Of a stretch of DNA of 64,000 bases, positions 1 through 9,481 are shown piece by piece. A program made the position numbers and the translations under genes. The notes under the pieces are model-generated. The model was not told the DNA's origin, did not search any database, and saw nothing but the letters and a program-made list of their open reading frames with translations. Source of the DNA: Nostoc sp. UHCC 0302 (lineage in GTDB: Bacteria; Cyanobacteriota; Cyanobacteriia; Cyanobacteriales; Nostocaceae); contig NZ_CP151099.1 in NCBI RefSeq assembly GCF_038096175.1, positions 5,189,484-5,253,483 of the forward strand. Direction: 5' to 3'. Within the stretch, counting starts at the first letter, position 1; every line of letters starts with the position of its first letter.

Positions 1-2423
1 TCAGCTTTTGTCCCAGCCAGCACCACCTGATGATGAGAATTCAAATTAGCAATGGTGACTAGCGGGAAATTCTTGATTAGTTCTGCAACCTGATTGACAT
101 CTCCTTTCACCGCCAGCATCGCTCCTGCATCAAACTGGGGGTCTTGTGGTGCAGCCATAGCTTGACCCCTAGCTTTCACCAAGAAAAAGTAATCTTCTTC
201 ACTCAAAACACCCGCAGCCCACAAAGCCGTTAGTTCTCCAAAACTATGTCCAGCAACAAAATCTGGCTTAAACCCAGCTTGTTGCAATATCTTGTACAAA
301 CCTGCGCTAAAAGCCCCAATCGCGGGTTGTGCATATTCTGTACGCTGCAATGCTTCTATCTGAGCAGCTTTTTGCTCTGCCTCGAACATAGGAGTAGGAA
401 AAACAACCTCTGACACTGGTTGCAATCCATCTTCGTGAAAAAGGCTGTCCATCTGAGCATAAGTCTGCCGCAACTCAGGGAAATTAATTACGATTTCCCG
501 ACCCATTTCCAAATACTGTGAACCTTGCCCAGAGAACAAAGCCACTACTTTTCCCTGTGTCGCCATCCCAGTTTTACGGTAGTAAACCCCTTGGGGATGC
601 TCCCAGGATTCTGTTTGTGGCTTGTTTGTTAACCAATCAATAGTTATCTGCAAGAAGTCGCAAGCCTGGGCGAGAGACTCGGCAACAAAGCCAACTCTGG
701 CATTAGTGAGCGGAACTTCTAAAGATTTAGATGCCGCAATCAGTTCTGTATAATGCTGGTTTCCAGCATCAGATCGCAATTTCAGTTGGGTTTGTTGACA
801 ACGAGACAACAACTGCTCTGGTGTTGAAGCAAATAGCAGCACCGACTGCGGACTGTTATGTAAACGATAAGCAAGGTTTTGTGACGCTGGGCGATCGCTT
901 TGGTATTCTTCTAAAACAACGTGATAATTTGTGCCACCAAAGCCAAAAGCACTCACTCCAGCACGTCTTGGCTGAGCATCGCTGCTAATCCAAGGTCTTG
1001 TTTCCGTATTTAAATAAAACGGCGAGCTATCAATATTTAGTTTAGGGTGCGGTTTAGTGATATTAATTGTGGGTGGTAATACTTTGTGGTGCAAAGCTAA
1101 AGCTGTTTTGATCAAACTTGCCGCACCCGCAGCAGCTTTTGTATGTCCAATCTGTGATTTGACAGTGCCGAGGGCGATATGTTGTTTTTTGGGATTATTT
1201 TCGCCAAAAACTTCTTTAATAGATGCGAATTCGGCTGGATCTCCGACCATAGTTCCTGTGCCGTGTGCTTCAATTAAGCCGACACTCTCAGGGGAAATTC
1301 CGGCATCTTCATAAGCACGACGCAAGGCTTTGACTTGACCTTCTGGACGCGGTGCATAAATGCTTTTATAACGACCATCACTGGAAGCGCCTATGCCTTT
1401 GATGACTGCATAAATTCGGTCATTGTCTCGCTTGGCATCCTCAAGGCGCTTCAGCACTAGCATCCCGACACCTTCACCCAGCATAATCCCATCAGAGCCG
1501 ATATCGAATGGTTTGACGTTCTGGCTTTGCGAGACAGCCGGAGTTTTGCTGAAACACATATAGGCAAAAACCGAGTTGTCGGTATCAACTCCACCAGTGA
1601 GCATCATATCGGCTCGATGCTCAACTAGTTCGCTAATTGCCATTTTTAGCGCACCCAAAGAACTAGCACAAGCGGCATCTACGACACAGTTGATCCCACC
1701 AAAATCTAGGCGGTTAGCGATGCGTCCAGCAACTACGTTAGCTAACATTCCAGGGAAGGCGTTTTCTTCCCACTGCACATATGCACTTTTGATTTTCTCA
1801 ATGATTTTTTGCGTATCTTCATCGGATAAGCCACTACTTTTGAGAGCTTTTTCCCAAACTGGATACTGCAATCTCGCACCCAATGGAACAGCCAACTGGT
1901 TTCCTAAAGCTACACCCAAAACTACACCAGTGCGATCATGATTAAACTGCCCAGATTCGCCGTAGCCTGCATCTTCCATTGCTGCTTTAGCAACAACTAG
2001 ACCTAGCAACTGTGAAATATCTGTGACTTCTAGAATATTGGGCGGCATCCCAAATTCCATCGGGTTAAAATCAATTTCGGGGAGAAATCCCCCCCGTTTG
2101 CAGTAGGTTTTGTCTGCTGCTTTGGGATTGGGATCGTAGTAATCTTCTACATTCCAATGTGAAGCAGGAATATCTGTAATACAATCAACTTTGTGAATAA
2201 TTTTTTCCCAGTATTCCTGCAAATTTTTAGATTGGGGGAATATTGAGGCCATCCCAATAATGGCAATATCTGTTTGCTGACGTTTCGCCTTTATTTTGCT
2301 AGTTTGGGGTACATTTCCAAGCATATTTTTTTTCACCTGTATGAGCTTTAAAAGAGCCTTTTCACAATTGCTTACTTCGTCTTGCAACTGTGCCAAGACA
2401 GCTTCAAATTTAGAAGCAGCCAT
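1..2423 (-). CDS. hglE: HglE/PfaA-type polyketide synthase, N-terminal part (KS + AT), cut by window edge
   Basis: Translating the minus strand from the ATG at 2423 gives an open frame of 807 codons running off the left edge. Order seen: a short charged leader (1-50), a ketosynthase from about residue 52 (IAIIGMASIFPQ) with the full Cys-His-His set (C252 in DAACASS, H387 in EAHGTGT, H427 in IGHTKAAAG), then an acyltransferase with GQGSQY and the active Ser at about 727 (GHSFGE). The KS sequence style is that of HglE and PfaA synthases, which build long-chain fatty alcohols or acids. In heterocystous cyanobacteria HglE makes the aglycone of heterocyst glycolipids. DevBCA, the known glycolipid exporter family, lies 3 kb away in divergent orientation, which fits. 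Some species have two hglE paralogues, so the number cannot be assigned. The out-of-frame ATG at 2431 is not used. Confidence 0.85.
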   Translation of the reverse strand, partial: MAASKFEAVLAQLQDEVSNCEKALLKLIQVKKNMLGNVPQTSKIKAKRQQTDIAIIGMASIFPQSKNLQEYWEKIIHKVDCITDIPASHWNVEDYYDPNPKAADKTYCKRGGFLPEIDFNPMEFGMPPNILEVTDISQLLGLVVAKAAMEDAGYGESGQFNHDRTGVVLGVALGNQLAVPLGARLQYPVWEKALKSSGLSDEDTQKIIEKIKSAYVQWEENAFPGMLANVVAGRIANRLDFGGINCVVDAACASSLGALKMAISELVEHRADMMLTGGVDTDNSVFAYMCFSKTPAVSQSQNVKPFDIGSDGIMLGEGVGMLVLKRLEDAKRDNDRIYAVIKGIGASSDGRYKSIYAPRPEGQVKALRRAYEDAGISPESVGLIEAHGTGTMVGDPAEFASIKEVFGENNPKKQHIALGTVKSQIGHTKAAAGAASLIKTALALHHKVLPPTINITKPHPKLNIDSSPFYLNTETRPWISSDAQPRRAGVSAFGFGGTNYHVVLEEYQSDRPASQNLAYRLHNSPQSVLLFASTPEQLLSRCQQTQLKLRSDAGNQHYTELIAASKSLEVPLTNARVGFVAESLAQACDFLQITIDWLTNKPQTESWEHPQGVYYRKTGMATQGKVVALFSGQGSQYLEMGREIVINFPELRQTYAQMDSLFHEDGLQPVSEVVFPTPMFEAEQKAAQIEALQRTEYAQPAIGAFSAGLYKILQQAGFKPDFVAGHSFGELTALWAAGVLSEEDYFFLVKARGQAMAAPQDPQFDAGAMLAVKGDVNQVAELIKNFPLVTIANLNSHHQVVLAGTKA

Positions 2424-2773
2424 GACTTCATCTTCACTATTTTGCTAGTACCATGTAGATATGTTGAAAGATTCAGTTTCTCTATAATTAAGGAAACTTA
2501 AAATCAGATTTTAGAATGAATATTTTTCTTGACAAATAAGTTATGAAGGGTTCAAAGCCTACAATATAGACTCTTGAGTGGCTTCAGCTTGGATAATTTC
2601 ATCCAGAAAAGTTATCCAACTTCTACTCATCCTATAAGATTGCCATTTGTGCTTATATTAGACTGATAATTGGTTCATCGCAATTGATAAGCAACTTATA
2701 TGCAACTAGATATGTCTGGCTAGGTAGAATGCTGATTGAGCATGAATTTGCAAGTTAACGCAAATTCAAAATT
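2424..2773. other. Non-coding spacer upstream of the PKS gene
   Basis: A 350-base AT-rich gap between two minus-strand genes. It should contain the PKS promoter. I see no convincing GTA-N8-TAC (NtcA) site and no TCCGGA box here. Confidence 0.5.
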
Positions 2774-3124
2774 TTAAATTGATGTTTGCTCATTTATAGA
2801 TTGTAATTGACTACAAGAATCAGAATCTACATTAGGAACTTCTACAAAGTTTGGTTCTAAATCAGGTTCATCGTCTACTTTCCTCATAATTCCTTGACGT
2901 TGAGCAGCAGCTAATAGCTTTCGCTCAAATTCACTAGTACTAATCCCAAGCTCAGATGCTGTTTTGGTTTTCCACTCTTCTAGCTCAAAATCATGATAAT
3001 TGAGCCATTCATGCACCACAAGGCGGGCCATTTCAGCTTTACGAAGAGTCTGACGAGCTGCATGAAAAATCAGCCGTTGGTTATCAAAGCTTGGTAATGA
3101 AAGCATGAATCGCTGTAGTTTCAT
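2774..3124 (-). CDS. Hypothetical protein, 116 aa
   Basis: I do not recognise this family. The protein is soluble and helical, with a charged middle (residues 28-75: repeated E, K, R, and a SELGISTSEFERKLL segment that could be an amphipathic helix pair) and an acidic, low-complexity tail (from about residue 84) rich in D, E, P, N and S. It has an ATG start at 3124 with only a weak purine stretch upstream. Residue composition looks like a genuine protein, and the opposite strand has no competing frame. It sits upstream of the PKS on the same strand with a 350-base gap, so an operon is not implied. Confidence 0.55.
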   Translation of the reverse strand: MKLQRFMLSLPSFDNQRLIFHAARQTLRKAEMARLVVHEWLNYHDFELEEWKTKTASELGISTSEFERKLLAAAQRQGIMRKVDDEPDLEPNFVEVPNVDSDSCSQLQSINEQTSI

Positions 3125-4570
3125 TTCGTCTTAGGTCTTTGGGTGGGCGATAACTTCGTTAAGCTTCTTGTAGAGAAGCTTTGCGTAGCTTGCTTCCCCA
3201 TATGGGTACGCTGATGCTATCACTCACATAACTAAAAAACTCTTATCTATTAATATCTCATCTAGCCATAGTTAATTATTAAAGTTGCACATAAATTTCA
3301 TATATATTACTTTAACCATATTTTATTGACTACTATAAATCTCCAAGGTAAAAATTTATTCATGGGTAATAGTTTATTTGCAAAAATGAATTTATAGATT
3401 AAATACATTTTTGGTTTAACTCGAAAAACTATACCTATTTATTACATAATCCTAAATTTTGCTTCTTAGGTATTTTACTATCTTATACCCATTTTCCATA
3501 AGCTTGCACTTAATAATTGCTCCTTCTTCCTTTGTGTCCTTCTCTTCGTTCGCGCAGTGTGTCGCAGACAGACGCTTCTCTACGAGAGGCTACGCCAACG
3601 CGAATGCGTCCTTCTCCCTACAGCCCTTCTTCTAAAGGAGACCAAGGCGAACGGGCATCCTACGGCAGGCGCTAGCGTCTCCCCTTCTCCCAAAGAGAGA
3701 CGCTCTCTGCGAGACGCAAGCTCGCTAACGCTACACTAACAACAGTTCCCTACGGCAGGAAACCCGCCTACAGGACTGTTTCACCGTTGCGCGTCCACGT
3801 TTAAAAATCTTAAGTGTATCATCATAGCGAATTGTATTAGCAATCAATTCATAGCTTTAATTAGCTTAAATTTATTAAAAAACGTCTTAGAATCTTCTAA
3901 ATTTTATTTTCAAAATTAAAATGTATAACTGGAAACAAGAATCTTTAAGCAATATCTGAACAGTTAGCTGTGATAATGCAACTGGGTATAAGAAATTATC
4001 AAGCAGTAATGTCCTCAGTTTTCACATCTATCTAGAAGTTGATTTTTCTAAAAACAATACATAAATTTATCAAATAACTGTTTTTCTGCATATTTTTATT
4101 TGCAAATAATGAGTTTCTGTAAAGATGTAATTTTAGCCACTAGTAGCTACGTCTAAAGAATGAAAAATATCTATATTTAACAGAGTTTTGGTAAACCAAA
4201 CACTTTATTTGAGATGATAGATAGCAGTGCGGACATAATACTGTTAAAACCAATTAAATATTGTTACTCTCGTATCCAGTTTATGTTTACATATTACTAG
4301 TTGTTTAGCATCAAATTTGTTGCATATGGCTTGCAATTGAGTATCAATCAGTTTATTGTATGTGATTAAATAAAGTAACTCGATACTATTAGTTAAACGG
4401 AGATGTAAGATATAGAAATAAGTAGAATACAAATCTAAATTCACCTTATTACTTGATTACTCAACCTGTTATAAACTGATAGTATGGCGATGTAAGTTAA
4501 TGCGATAAACCGTGTTGTATTAAGCGTTCTGCATGATTAAACTTACACGAAATTACAAGGGCTTGCTGGC
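3125..4570. other. Long spacer with dispersed repeat blocks
   Basis: About 1.4 kb without a convincing gene. It contains repeat-rich blocks at about 3150-3215 and 3541-3790, otherwise AT-rich DNA. A 66-codon minus frame at 4244-4444 and a 60-codon plus frame in the repeats have no protein-like character. Confidence 0.6.
3541..3790. repeat. Composite of Nostoc dispersed palindromic repeats
   Basis: A GC-rich block in AT-rich surroundings built from short elements that recur elsewhere in the window. Examples are CTTCTCTACGAGAGGC (also near 53050, and inverted near 52340), CCTACGGCAGGCGCTAGCG, and GCGAGACGC-type pieces. Several are self-complementary. A smaller relative lies at 3150-3215. This is the usual form of cyanobacterial interspersed repeats; no transposase is present. 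Confidence 0.7.
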
Positions 4571-4894
4571 ATGAGACTATCTGATCTTGATCCACTCATA
4601 CCGCTAACTGAGTTAAGAGAAGAACTCCTGAAGTTACCGAAAGGCTACTCGTTTTATGAAGAAGAACTAGTAGATTTTTTATCTCGACGAAGATGGCCTG
4701 AAAGTAATCGCCGCATTGATCGGACTACTTTCTGGCGATGGAGAAATGATAACGGAATTGAGCATCAAAAAGTATTCAGCCGATTGGATATTTTGAAACT
4801 CTGCCAAATTTGTGACCACTATCGGATAGATGGTACGCGCAGCGAATACTTAGCAATTCTTAAAAAGAACAAAGAAGTAGCGCTACAGAGGTAA
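4571..4894 (+). CDS. Small putative DNA-binding protein, 107 aa
   Basis: Basic protein with a likely helix-turn-helix: residues 36-60 (RRWPESNRRIDRTTFWRWR, then NDNGI) resemble a recognition helix, followed by a second helix beginning FSRLDILKLCQICDHYRI. It begins at an ATG at 4571 and ends with EVALQR. The pattern (an N-terminal segment on when to act, a W-rich basic helix, a C-terminal dimerisation-like helix) is that of small cyanobacterial regulators, but I cannot name a family. It stands alone, about 600 bases before devB on the same strand, so a regulatory link to devBCA is possible but only inferred. Confidence 0.6.
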   Translation: MRLSDLDPLIPLTELREELLKLPKGYSFYEEELVDFLSRRRWPESNRRIDRTTFWRWRNDNGIEHQKVFSRLDILKLCQICDHYRIDGTRSEYLAILKKNKEVALQR

Positions 4895-5502
4895 TCACGC
4901 ATCTAAGTGGATGTGTAAAACAGCGAAACTAATAAAAGCTGGTTTAACTAACGGATTGATGGATACTATATTTATAGTTCCATCTTCCCAGCTTTTTCTC
5001 TAACAATTGAGACCCGACATAATCAAGCAACGCTACAAACTGTACTTTCTCTTCTGGCTTGAAAATAGGTGTAGGGGTTAGCTTTGTCAAAGTAAGTGAG
5101 AAACTTTATTTGCTATCACCGGCTTGCAAGTGATTTTACTTCGTATCTACCCTGCGGGAAGCTGCTATTGCGTCTATGTACCTTTGTGATTAATAAAATT
5201 AATTTTTCAACCACAAAGGTGAGGGCAGCCGTGTGGGATAGTTGCCAGTTACTAAGACACAGCGAAAAGTCTGAGTAAAATTCTAAACCTAATATTGAGC
5301 GATACTCTGGCTAGTGATTACAGCAGAATTCATAAGTAAAACAATCTTTCTGCCTAGCTTTGAGAGCTAGTTTGTGTACTGCACCAACTTAAAATCTGCT
5401 GTAAATATCCTTCGATAACTTCTAAAGGTGAAGCTGTAACGTAGACATCAAAAAGTTGGAAGTAGTTTGTTGTCAGATATCGTTAAATTGAAAGACATAA
5501 TT
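4895..5502. other. Spacer upstream of devB
   Basis: About 600 bases with no convincing gene; the 60-codon frame at 5096-5278 looks spurious. It must contain the devB promoter. I found no exact GTA-N8-TAC NtcA site. A 9-bp inverted repeat lies at 5180-5220. Confidence 0.5.
5180..5220. promoter_or_regulatory. Inverted repeat, possible terminator or operator before devBCA
   Basis: Perfect 9-bp arms ACCTTTGTG (5180-5188) and CACAAAGGT (5212-5220) enclose an AT-rich spacer that holds a second small inverted repeat (ATTAAT...ATTAAT). It is about 285 bases upstream of the devB ATG. It may be a folded RNA element or a binding site; the sequence alone does not decide. Confidence 0.35.
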
Positions 5503-6696
5503 ATGGTAAACAAACAAAAGCAGTCATTTACAAAACCTGTCGGTTGGTGGTCGATAGCTTTAGCCGCGGCTATGGCTTTAGCGACTGGCGGAGTTTCTCT
5601 CTACGGTATTTCACAATTTCAATTGACCTCTAAATCACAATCACCAATTACCCCAAGCACTTCTCCTAAAATTACTGCGGTGGCGGCTTTAGGACGTTTA
5701 GAACCGGAAGGAGAAGTTATTCGTCTGTCGGCTCCCGATTCCCAAGGGGGTGTTCGAGTTGCAAAACTCTTGGTAAATAAAGGAAATAAAGTGCTTCAGG
5801 GGCAAATAATTGCAATTCTTGACAGTTACGCTCCTCGTCTGGCAGCTTTAGAAAAAGCTCAAAAACAAGTCCTCGTTGCTCAAGCTAGTCTCAATCAAGT
5901 AAAAGCGGGGGCAAAAACTGGAGACATCTCTGCACAACAAGCAACGATCGCTCGCCTAGAAGCTGAGTTGAATGGAGAAACTGCTGCACAACAAGCAACA
6001 ATCACTCGCATAGAAGCAGATTTGCGGAATGCTGAGAGCGAAAATCAACGATATCAGCAGTTATATAAAGAAGGTGCGATTTCCGTTTCTGACTCAGACG
6101 CTAAACGTTTACGAGTTGAGACCGTTCAACAACAACTCAATGAAGCCAAAGCTTCTCTCAAGCGGACTATAGAGACTCTACAAAAGCAGTTAACCGAAGC
6201 TAAAGCTAAGCTCAAGAGTATTGCTGAAGTCCGTCCTACCGACGTCGAAGCAGCATTGGCTGATGTGGATAGTGCGATCGCTTCAGTTAAACAGGCTCAA
6301 GCAGACTGGGATTTAAGTATTGTGCGATCGCCTATACGCGGCCAAGTTTTGAAAATTAATGCTTGGCCTGGAGAAATCATTGGGAGTAAAGGAATAGTTG
6401 ACTTAGGCCGCACACAGCAGATGTATGTAGTAGCAGAAGTCTATGAAACCGATATTAAAAAAGTGCGTCTAGGCCAGTCAGCCATTATTACCAGCGACGC
6501 TTTTACAGGGAAATTACGCGGAATAGTTACAGATATTGGTTTGCAAGTTGGTAAACAAAATATCTTTAATACCGATTTGCAAGCAGGCACTGATAATAAA
6601 GTAGTAGATGTAAAAATCCGCATCGATAACTTAGCAGATAATCAACAAGTTGTGGCTCTTACTGAATTACAGGTGCAGGTACTTATTGAAATATAA
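5503..6696 (+). CDS. devB: DevB-type membrane fusion protein (HlyD family)
   Basis: Periplasmic adaptor of a DevBCA-type ATP-driven exporter, which works with an outer-membrane TolC-like channel. In Anabaena DevBCA exports heterocyst glycolipids. Visible parts: one N-terminal membrane anchor (about residues 10-36), a lipoyl/barrel half (about 58-105; VAALGRLEPEGEVIRLSAP is the DevB signature style), a long coiled-coil hairpin rich in Q, A, E, K (about 110-265), then the second lipoyl half (SPIRGQVLKINAWPGE) and barrel. A TTG 12 codons upstream (5467) keeps the frame open, but the ATG at 5503 puts the anchor at the normal place. It is first in an operon with devC and devA. Heterocystous genomes carry several devBCA copies, so the substrate of this one is not proven. 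Confidence 0.9.
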   Translation: MVNKQKQSFTKPVGWWSIALAAAMALATGGVSLYGISQFQLTSKSQSPITPSTSPKITAVAALGRLEPEGEVIRLSAPDSQGGVRVAKLLVNKGNKVLQGQIIAILDSYAPRLAALEKAQKQVLVAQASLNQVKAGAKTGDISAQQATIARLEAELNGETAAQQATITRIEADLRNAESENQRYQQLYKEGAISVSDSDAKRLRVETVQQQLNEAKASLKRTIETLQKQLTEAKAKLKSIAEVRPTDVEAALADVDSAIASVKQAQADWDLSIVRSPIRGQVLKINAWPGEIIGSKGIVDLGRTQQMYVVAEVYETDIKKVRLGQSAIITSDAFTGKLRGIVTDIGLQVGKQNIFNTDLQAGTDNKVVDVKIRIDNLADNQQVVALTELQVQVLIEI

Positions 6697-6823
6697 ACTT
6701 CGAGAATAAGCTTTATTCACTCACTCTCGCTATTCAAAGAAGTTGTTAATTGCTCATCCACGTTTCAATTACAGATTTCCTAAAAGTTTGGTATTTTAAT
6801 CTGCATCACTTGAGGCTTACAAG

Positions 6824-7996
6824 ATGATTCTCAATATACCTCTAGCTTGGCTACAACTATCAAGACAAAGAGTTCGTTTTCTTGTAGCTTTAGCTGGAAT
6901 TGCTTTCGTTGCAGTTCTGATGTTTATGCAAATTGGTTTCCAAGATGCTCTCTATGCCAGTGCTACACAACTGCATAAGAATTTACAAGGAGACCTATTT
7001 ATCATCAGCGCTCAATATAAATCTTTGACATCCAATCAAAGCTTTTCGCGCTGGCGTTTATATCAAGCATTAGCTTTTGAAGGTGTAGAATCAGTTAGCC
7101 CTTTATATATGCAATTTGCCAAGCTTAAAAATCCAAGTAATGGTCTCAAATTTCCCATGTATGTCCTTGGATTTGACCCAGTTAAATCGATTTTTACCTT
7201 TCCAGAAGTCCAGCAAAATTTTAAGTTACTACAACTTCCTGACACAGTTTTATTTGACGGCGCTTCACGACCAGAGTTTGGGCCGATCGCTCAAGAATTT
7301 AAACAAGGAAAACCTGTAAAAGTTGAAGTATTCAGCTATACCGCATACATTGGATATCAAGTTAAAGTTGGTGGTTTATTCAATCTCGGCCCTTCCTTTG
7401 GAGTTGATGGTAATTTAATTGTTAGTTCCTCAACTTTCTTACGAATATTTCAAGACCGTTCAGTACAAGATATAGATATAGGCTTAATTAATCTCAAACC
7501 TGATGCTAATCCCGAAAAAGTTGCAGCAAGTTTGTCAGCTAAATTACCTAAAGACGTAATAGCTGTCACCCGTGAACAATTTATTAGATTAGAAAAAAGC
7601 TATTGGACTCTCAGAACACCTATTGGGTTTGTATTTAATTTGATGGTAACTATGGGGTTTGTTGTGGGTGTAATTGTTGTCTATCAAATCCTTTATAGTA
7701 ATATTTCTAATCACTTAGCTGAATATGCAACCTTAAAAGCAATGGGTTTTAAAAATAAATACCTATTGAGTGTAGTTTTTCAGCAAGCTTTAATCTTAGC
7801 TTTTCTAGGTTATATTCCTGGTTTTGTGATATCTCTTGCTCTCTATAATTTAGCTAAGAATGCTACTAATCTACCAGTAATAATGAGTATAGATAAGGCA
7901 ATAGTAGTACTAGTTTCAGCAACTTTAATGTCCTTAACTTCTGCCTTTTTCTCTACAAATAAGCTCCGAAATGTAGACCCAGCCGATATTTTTTAA
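6824..7996 (+). CDS. devC: DevC-type ABC transporter permease (FtsX/MacB-like)
   Basis: Inner-membrane subunit of the DevBCA exporter, 390 aa. One membrane helix is near the N-terminus (about 16-38), followed by a large periplasmic domain (about 40-265) and three helices at about 270-295, 315-345 and 355-380. This is the FtsX-like permease layout. The C-terminal core (YATLKAMGFKNKYL and the NKLRNVDPADIF ending) is typical of DevC. It begins 127 bases after devB and ends 20 bases before devA, which supports co-transcription. Confidence 0.9.
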   Translation: MILNIPLAWLQLSRQRVRFLVALAGIAFVAVLMFMQIGFQDALYASATQLHKNLQGDLFIISAQYKSLTSNQSFSRWRLYQALAFEGVESVSPLYMQFAKLKNPSNGLKFPMYVLGFDPVKSIFTFPEVQQNFKLLQLPDTVLFDGASRPEFGPIAQEFKQGKPVKVEVFSYTAYIGYQVKVGGLFNLGPSFGVDGNLIVSSSTFLRIFQDRSVQDIDIGLINLKPDANPEKVAASLSAKLPKDVIAVTREQFIRLEKSYWTLRTPIGFVFNLMVTMGFVVGVIVVYQILYSNISNHLAEYATLKAMGFKNKYLLSVVFQQALILAFLGYIPGFVISLALYNLAKNATNLPVIMSIDKAIVVLVSATLMSLTSAFFSTNKLRNVDPADIF

Positions 7997-8016
7997 TCAA
8001 AGATTTAAATTTTAAT

Positions 8017-8697
8017 ATGAAAAGTAATTTCATTGTAAGCATAAAAAATCTCAATCAATACTTTGGCGAAAAAAAGTTGCGAAGTCAGATACTGTTTGAT
8101 ATTAATCTTACAATCAAACATGGAGAAATTGTAATTATGACTGGGCCATCAGGCTCAGGAAAAACCACTTTACTGACTTTGATTGGTGGGTTACGTTCTG
8201 TTCAAGAGGGAAGCCTTAAATTTATAGGGCAGGAACTTTATGGTTCCAGTAATGAGCAATTAGTGCGAGTACGTCGCCATATCGGCTATATTTTTCAAGC
8301 TCATAACTTACTAGATTTCTTAACAGCTCGACAGAATGTTCAAATGTCGCTTGAATTACACAAAAATATTTCTGAAAAGCAAGCTCGTAGCCAATCAGAA
8401 GCTATGCTCGATACTGTTAAATTAGGAAATCGAATTAATTACTATCCGCCTGATCTTTCAGGAGGGCAAAAGCAACGAGTAGCCATTGCCCGTGCTTTAG
8501 TAAGTCATCCCAAATTGGTATTAGCTGACGAACCTACTGCTGCTTTAGATAGTAAGTCAGGGCGAGATGTCGTTAATCTAATGCAGAAGTTGGCTAAAGA
8601 ACAGAATTGTGCAAGTTTAATAGTAACTCACGACAACCGAATTTTAGATGTTGCAGATCGGATAATTCGCATGGAAGATGGTCGGCTGATCAATTGA
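8017..8697 (+). CDS. devA: DevA-type ABC transporter ATP-binding protein
   Basis: ATPase subunit of the DevBCA exporter, 226 aa, the usual length for LolD/MacB-type ATPases. All motifs are present: Walker A GPSGSGKT (43-50), Q-loop in YIFQAHN, signature LSGGQ (147-151), Walker B VLADE (168-172) and switch His in IVTHD. It starts with an ATG 20 bases after devC. In Anabaena devA mutants fail to lay down the glycolipid layer. Here the operon end is followed by a 320-base spacer. Confidence 0.9.
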   Translation: MKSNFIVSIKNLNQYFGEKKLRSQILFDINLTIKHGEIVIMTGPSGSGKTTLLTLIGGLRSVQEGSLKFIGQELYGSSNEQLVRVRRHIGYIFQAHNLLDFLTARQNVQMSLELHKNISEKQARSQSEAMLDTVKLGNRINYYPPDLSGGQKQRVAIARALVSHPKLVLADEPTAALDSKSGRDVVNLMQKLAKEQNCASLIVTHDNRILDVADRIIRMEDGRLIN

Positions 8698-9018
8698 AGA
8701 AGGCTGCCTCAATGAAAAAATAATGTTCTCTGCACACTTTTTCAAGTCATGAATCAAAGATAAATCTAAAAAAATATTCCTTAAGTCTCAAGTAGGACAT
8801 ATCTAGAGTATGAAGTAATGATTTACCAGATGATTGAGAATATAGGAAGAATAGCAGGGCTTTCTTAACAGGTGGCTGTGAGCAAACACTTATCAGCAGC
8901 TTTCAAGTAATTGAACTACAGCAGTTCTACCTCAAGCATAGTTTAGAAATGCAAAATTGCTGTATTTACCAAAGGCATCTACTCAGTAACCAGTAACTAT
9001 ACATACATTCCTACTTTC
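8698..9018. other. Spacer after devBCA
   Basis: About 320 AT-rich bases with no open frame of note and no strong terminator hairpin that I can see. Confidence 0.4.
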
Positions 9019-9336
9019 ATGAGTATGGTAAAAGATTTAATTTTTTGTCTGCAAGAAGCAGCTTTATATTTTATCTCTAAAAAACCTTGGACACCTAAAC
9101 AACCTTCTGAATGTTTTGTGAATCCTCCCTGCGGATGTGCAAATCCAGGGCAAGACCTTAAATGTGAAGAATGTCCCCATCTTGAGGCTTGCTTATCTAG
9201 TTTCAAGCTCCAGGAAAGCGGTGGTTGTAACATAGCATATATTCCTGACATACCGACTTTACAACTAACTAATTCTGGTAATAAATATGAGACTATTGCT
9301 GAAGTAGAAATTAGAGAAAAAAGCAAAAGTTACTAA
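9019..9336 (+). CDS. Small Cys-rich hypothetical protein, 105 aa
   Basis: Not a family I recognise. Eight cysteines, with a dense cluster at C32, C38, C40, C49, C52 and C58 (CGC, then CEEC six residues before the last one) plus a C in GGCN, suggest a zinc or Fe-S knot. The N-terminal 20 residues are a hydrophobic amphipathic helix. An antisense frame at 8997-9326 is also open, but its composition is less protein-like, and the Cys spacing favours the plus strand. The start may be the ATG at 9019 or 9025. It lies 320 bases downstream of devA on the same strand. Confidence 0.5.
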   Translation: MSMVKDLIFCLQEAALYFISKKPWTPKQPSECFVNPPCGCANPGQDLKCEECPHLEACLSSFKLQESGGCNIAYIPDIPTLQLTNSGNKYETIAEVEIREKSKSY

Positions 9337-9355
9337 GAAAGAATTCAGGTGGTCG

Positions 9356-9397
9356 CACCTCGGCTGCGCTCGGCGACCACCGAGCGCAGCCGAGGTG
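9356..9397. repeat. Dispersed 18-bp-arm palindrome
   Basis: Perfect 18-bp arms (9356-9373 and 9380-9397) around a 6-base loop. Related copies occur at 56308-56349 (three mismatches between arms) and as a half element inside the histidine kinase gene near 47575-47602. It could act as a terminator for the small Cys-rich gene just upstream. Confidence 0.75.
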
Positions 9398-9481
9398 AGT
9401 CAGAAACCAGAAGTCTTTAATAGCTAGGGAATTCCAACCCACTACTAATTGGATTCTGAATTCTGACTTGTGATTTCTTCT

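Noticed and set aside
731-1941. Three plus-strand frames of 85-121 codons
   Set aside because: They are antisense to the polyketide synthase, whose KS and AT motifs are intact on the minus strand.
3557-3739. 60-codon frame in the GC-rich repeats
   Set aside because: Entirely built from dispersed palindromic repeats.
4244-4444. 66-codon minus frame
   Set aside because: AT-rich spacer, composition of random translation, no ribosome site.
8997-9326. 109-codon minus frame opposite the Cys-rich gene
   Set aside because: The plus frame has patterned cysteines and a better composition; the minus frame lacks any domain feature.
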